A model generated the notes under the pieces. The model saw only the letters and a program-made list of their open reading frames with translations, had not been told where the DNA came from and did no database searches. Shown in pieces: positions 61,204-64,000 of a DNA stretch of 64,000 nt. The position numbers and the translations under genes were made by a program. How positions within the stretch are numbered: position 1 is the stretch's first letter; every line of letters starts with the position of its first letter. Source of the stretch: Sesamum alatum (Eukaryota; Streptophyta; Magnoliopsida; Lamiales; Pedaliaceae); assembly GCA_034509735.1 (NCBI GenBank), contig JACGWO010000001.1, positions 32,801,966 to 32,865,965 on the forward strand, given 5' to 3'.

Positions 61204-63775
61204 AGAAAGTTTTTACTTAAAAAAATGAGAATCTATTCTCTTTTTAGATACTCTAAGAATTCTCCACTCAAGTACTCATCATCTTGGTTCACTCGAAGGG
61301 CTTTAATTTTGTGACCAGTTTGGTTCTCAATTTCAACTTTGAATTCCTTAAATGCTCAGAGGACTCAGATTTGTATCCCATTAGGTAAACATAACCATAA
61401 CGTGAGTGATCATCAGTAAAGGTTATGAAGTAGGAGAACCCTCTTCTGGCCTGCGTATTTAGTGGCCCACAGGCATCTAAATGGATCAAATCCAACAGAC
61501 TACTGGCAAGCATGCTTTGTTGTACAAAGGGCTTTTTGGTCATCTTCCCTTTCAAACAAGATTCATAGGCTGGTAGATTGTCCAAATCGTCTATTTCTAG
61601 ACATTTTGAGTCCAGCAAACTCCTAATCCTATCTTAAGAGATGTGACCTAGCCTTGCATGTCAAATCTGTGTATGTTCTTGATTATCCATTTTACGGTTA
61701 TTTAGAGCGCTCATAATCAAATTACATTGTTTGAGAATATAAAGGTCGTTATGCAGACGACCTAGTAGATGTGAAGAACCATTCTTCATAAAATAAAAAT
61801 AGTTTTTATTGATAATTAATTCAAAAAGAAACTTGTCTAACAACGAAGTGGAAATGATATTTTTGATCATGTTAGGTACATAATAACAATCTTTTAATTT
61901 TATCCTAACATGATCATTAACAACTAAGTTGACTAGTCTTACAGCTTCAGTAGCAACAACCTTGCCATTGCCAAGCCTCAGGACCACATCGTCTTTACTC
62001 AGCTTTCTATTTCTTTCCAACACCTACAAATCATTATAGATATGAGCCCCACAGCCGGTATCCAATACCAAGAAGCAGAGTTAGTAATCATGTTAACTTC
62101 AATAACAATATATCTTCATTGGAGAGGAGTTTAGGACACTCCCTCTTCCAATGGCCCTTTTCCCAACAATTCATGCAGACACCATTTCCTCGATGGTTGC
62201 GAACCCACCTTCCTCTTCCTTTGCCCATCCCGATCGGGGCAACACGAGCTCTCAGGGCGCTTGCAGCGGCATTTACCTTATTCTTCCTTCTCCAACATCT
62301 GACATCTTGCTTTCTCCTTAGAGGTTGAGGCGTCCCCAACTAGTACCACAGGCTCAGACTTTTGGATCGTTGTCTCGTACTGAACTAACTTATTAACTCA
62401 TGTACGAACTTTTCAAGCCCATTCATGTTGAAATTTACAGCGAATGGGTCGTAAAAGGGAGGAAGTGAGTGAAAGATCACATCGATGTATTGTCATTATC
62501 AAGCCTAGCTTGAAGGTCCTTAAGTTTTTCTACAAGAGAAAGCATCTGATCCCATGCTCTTGCACATAAGACCCTTCAATCAACTTGGTGCCAAAAAGGC
62601 TTTTGTGGCGACATATATAATATGCCTATCTGGAAACACATAAACATATTTCATGTGGAGCATTATATACCTGACATCATCCAGCCTATCATACTGTTTC
62701 TGGATTTCGTTCGTCATAAACACCAATATATGCTGTGGACCTTGCAGTTGTCCTCTCGCCGCTTCTCAAACATCAAACGTTCTTCGGGTGTGGATCTCTC
62801 CGGAAAGGCCCAAGGAAAAGGCTTATCGAAAACGTTAGTCATTTTTTCAAAATCTTGAACAATTCTTAGAATTCGCAGCCAATCGTTGTAGTTTGTTCCA
62901 TTAAATTTGTTAGTCTCTAAAATCATGGTGAGTGGATTCTTAGGCATTTACATCAAATGTAAGTAGAAAATTAGCAAATTATTATAATATTAAATTCAAG
63001 TTAAGACTTGGTCTTTAGTCATTAACTCCTCCCACTATTTCTTCATTAGCCCACCACTCTCAAGTTGGGTTTTGGGAAACCACTTCCTAGTGGGCTTGGG
63101 GTCCACAAACGCAATGCACCCCCGTTTCTACTATTCATTTGAAAATTGCTTTGTGTAGAGGTAACCATTACCATTCTCATCGAATGAGATCCCTGAAATA
63201 TTTTGCCTCGTCTCTCCACGTGGTTTTGAGGACTCCGAGCGAATCACATTACTTAGCGTTAGGCCCGACCCATCAACCAAACGAATATCTCTATTGGCGC
63301 CCCCAATAACTCGTGAGACAGGAAAACAAGAGTATATTCCATTTGTTCACAATAATAGTGTAGCTTTCTTCCATTCCAAATGTGCCACGACTCGTGAGAC
63401 CACGAATAGGTGAAAGTAGCATCCACACTACATTGTTGCCAATTGAAGACTTGCATTTAATCAAATCATTTGATTAATTCCATTTTGGGCTTAATATTAA
63501 ATGTTTGCATGATTTGGTTTAATATCAAATATTAAAAAATGCGTTCCAAACACACGACATGCAATAATAGCCTAGCATGCCCCTGTTGGATGATCATAAG
63601 TTCAGTCCTATGCGATCCACTAAGCTAGCAGTGGATCAATGGTCTTTCTAGGGTGGTCCTACGTTGTTACAATATTTTCAAATCCATTATCATTCTAACA
63701 ACGCTTTGTAATTCCTCTTTGTTCTTTGGACTCTCCATCGTGGGCTCCATCCAATGGGCCTTTTCTTGGACCTCC
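61204..63775 (-). mobile_element. Copia retrotransposon internal region, truncated and decayed
   Basis: Minus-strand order from right to left: leader (63775-62948), gag, zinc knuckle, protease, GAG-pre-integrase and start of the integrase core, ending abruptly near 61204. Reverse transcriptase, RNase H and the other LTR are absent. The leader next to the LTR does not show the TGGTATCAGAGC primer-binding site seen at 1312. Confidence 0.85.
61220..62947 (-). pseudogene. Copia gag-pol pseudogene (gag, protease, integrase start)
   Basis: Gag begins at ATG 62947 (MILETNKFNGTNYNDWLRIL), followed by degraded gag with several stops. The nucleocapsid zinc knuckle CMNCWEKGHWKREC (C-x2-C-x4-H-x4-C) is near 62177-62136. 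The protease active-site motif LDTGCGAHIYNDL is near 62068-62030, followed by a Gln-to-stop change. The GAG-pre-integrase segment is at 62022-61640 (VLRLGNGKVVATEAVRLV, DCYYVPNMIKNIIS). The integrase core begins at about 61580 (ESCLKGKMTKKPF, LIHLDACGPLNTQARRGFSY, FITFTDDHSRYGYVYLM), then frameshifts and continues to EFLEYLKRE at about 61228, where similarity ends. Copia order (integrase before reverse transcriptase) fits. Non-functional. Confidence 0.88.
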
Positions 63776-64000
63776 TGAAAGATAGAGGATCGACCCAGAA
63801 ATGCGGCGAAAGCATGAAAATACGAAAATTAAAGATGAGATGGAATTATATTAGGATCAAAGGGGTGTGCCCTTTGATCATTCCGGGGCATTCGGTGCAC
63901 GGAAATTTATCTTTCCGATTTACGTTTTGATTGGCTACTCGCATTGACTCCAAATCTCCACCTCCAGGTTTGTTCACACTAGGATTCAACATAGAAACCT
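63776..64000 (-). mobile_element. Copia LTR, partial, running off the window
   Basis: Starts TGAAAGATAGAGGATCGACC on the plus strand and matches the LTR start at 1327 (gcggcgaaagc against gcggaagc, aaaggggtgtgccctttga against aaaggggtgttccctttga, gcattcggtgcac against gcgttcggtgtat). It is the 5' LTR of the minus-strand element to its left. Confidence 0.8.

Overview
This is plant nuclear DNA, most likely from a eudicot. It is AT-rich, its introns are bounded by GT/AG, and almost all of it is nested transposable elements. I see one clear host gene and no rRNA, tRNA, CRISPR or bacterial features. The species cannot be fixed from the sequence.

Layout. 1-1056: Ty3/gypsy LTR (minus). 1057-3541: Copia primer-binding site and LTR (minus). 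3542-7355: CACTA element A with a decayed Transposase_24-type gene. 7356-9790: featureless. 9790-21902: internally deleted Ty3/gypsy element (minus; LTR, pol remnant, truncated LTR) carrying CACTA element B (12558-17582) and a foldback element (20946-21444). 21903-23700: dispersed repeat with two foldback elements. 23758-32749: CACTA element C, 9 kb, with a TNP2-type transposase pseudogene and a Transposase_24 pseudogene. 33954-35094: foldback element carrying a GRF-type zinc-finger exon in both arms. 35491: Helitron-like terminus. 35849-36607: solo LTR. 37458-48833: a tandemly duplicated anonymous unit broken up by a 1.4-kb palindrome, a 7-kb Helitron-like element (39794-46809, itself holding four foldback elements) and a foldback element with a PIF/Harbinger MITE inside it. 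48834-53705: a second Helitron-like cluster, bracketed by a 117-bp duplication of the sequence just downstream of the host gene. 53834-58682: host gene TPX2 (minus strand, about 17 exons), a spindle-assembly factor, with two MSA-like mitotic promoter motifs upstream. 59062-60594: another large palindrome. 61204-64000: decayed Copia element (minus) with gag, protease, integrase start and an LTR.

Two themes stand out. First, about ten foldback elements, most with recognisable 9-10 bp target duplications, sit within some 40 kb; two of them carry short exons in both arms. Second, damage differs by sequence class. The CACTA genes are broken mainly by transition-type nonsense changes at Trp, Gln and Arg codons. 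The TPX2 exons show only one-base changes, mostly in short homopolymers, which looks more like assembly error than decay. I found no convincing new molecular system; the foldback family is the best candidate for something undescribed.
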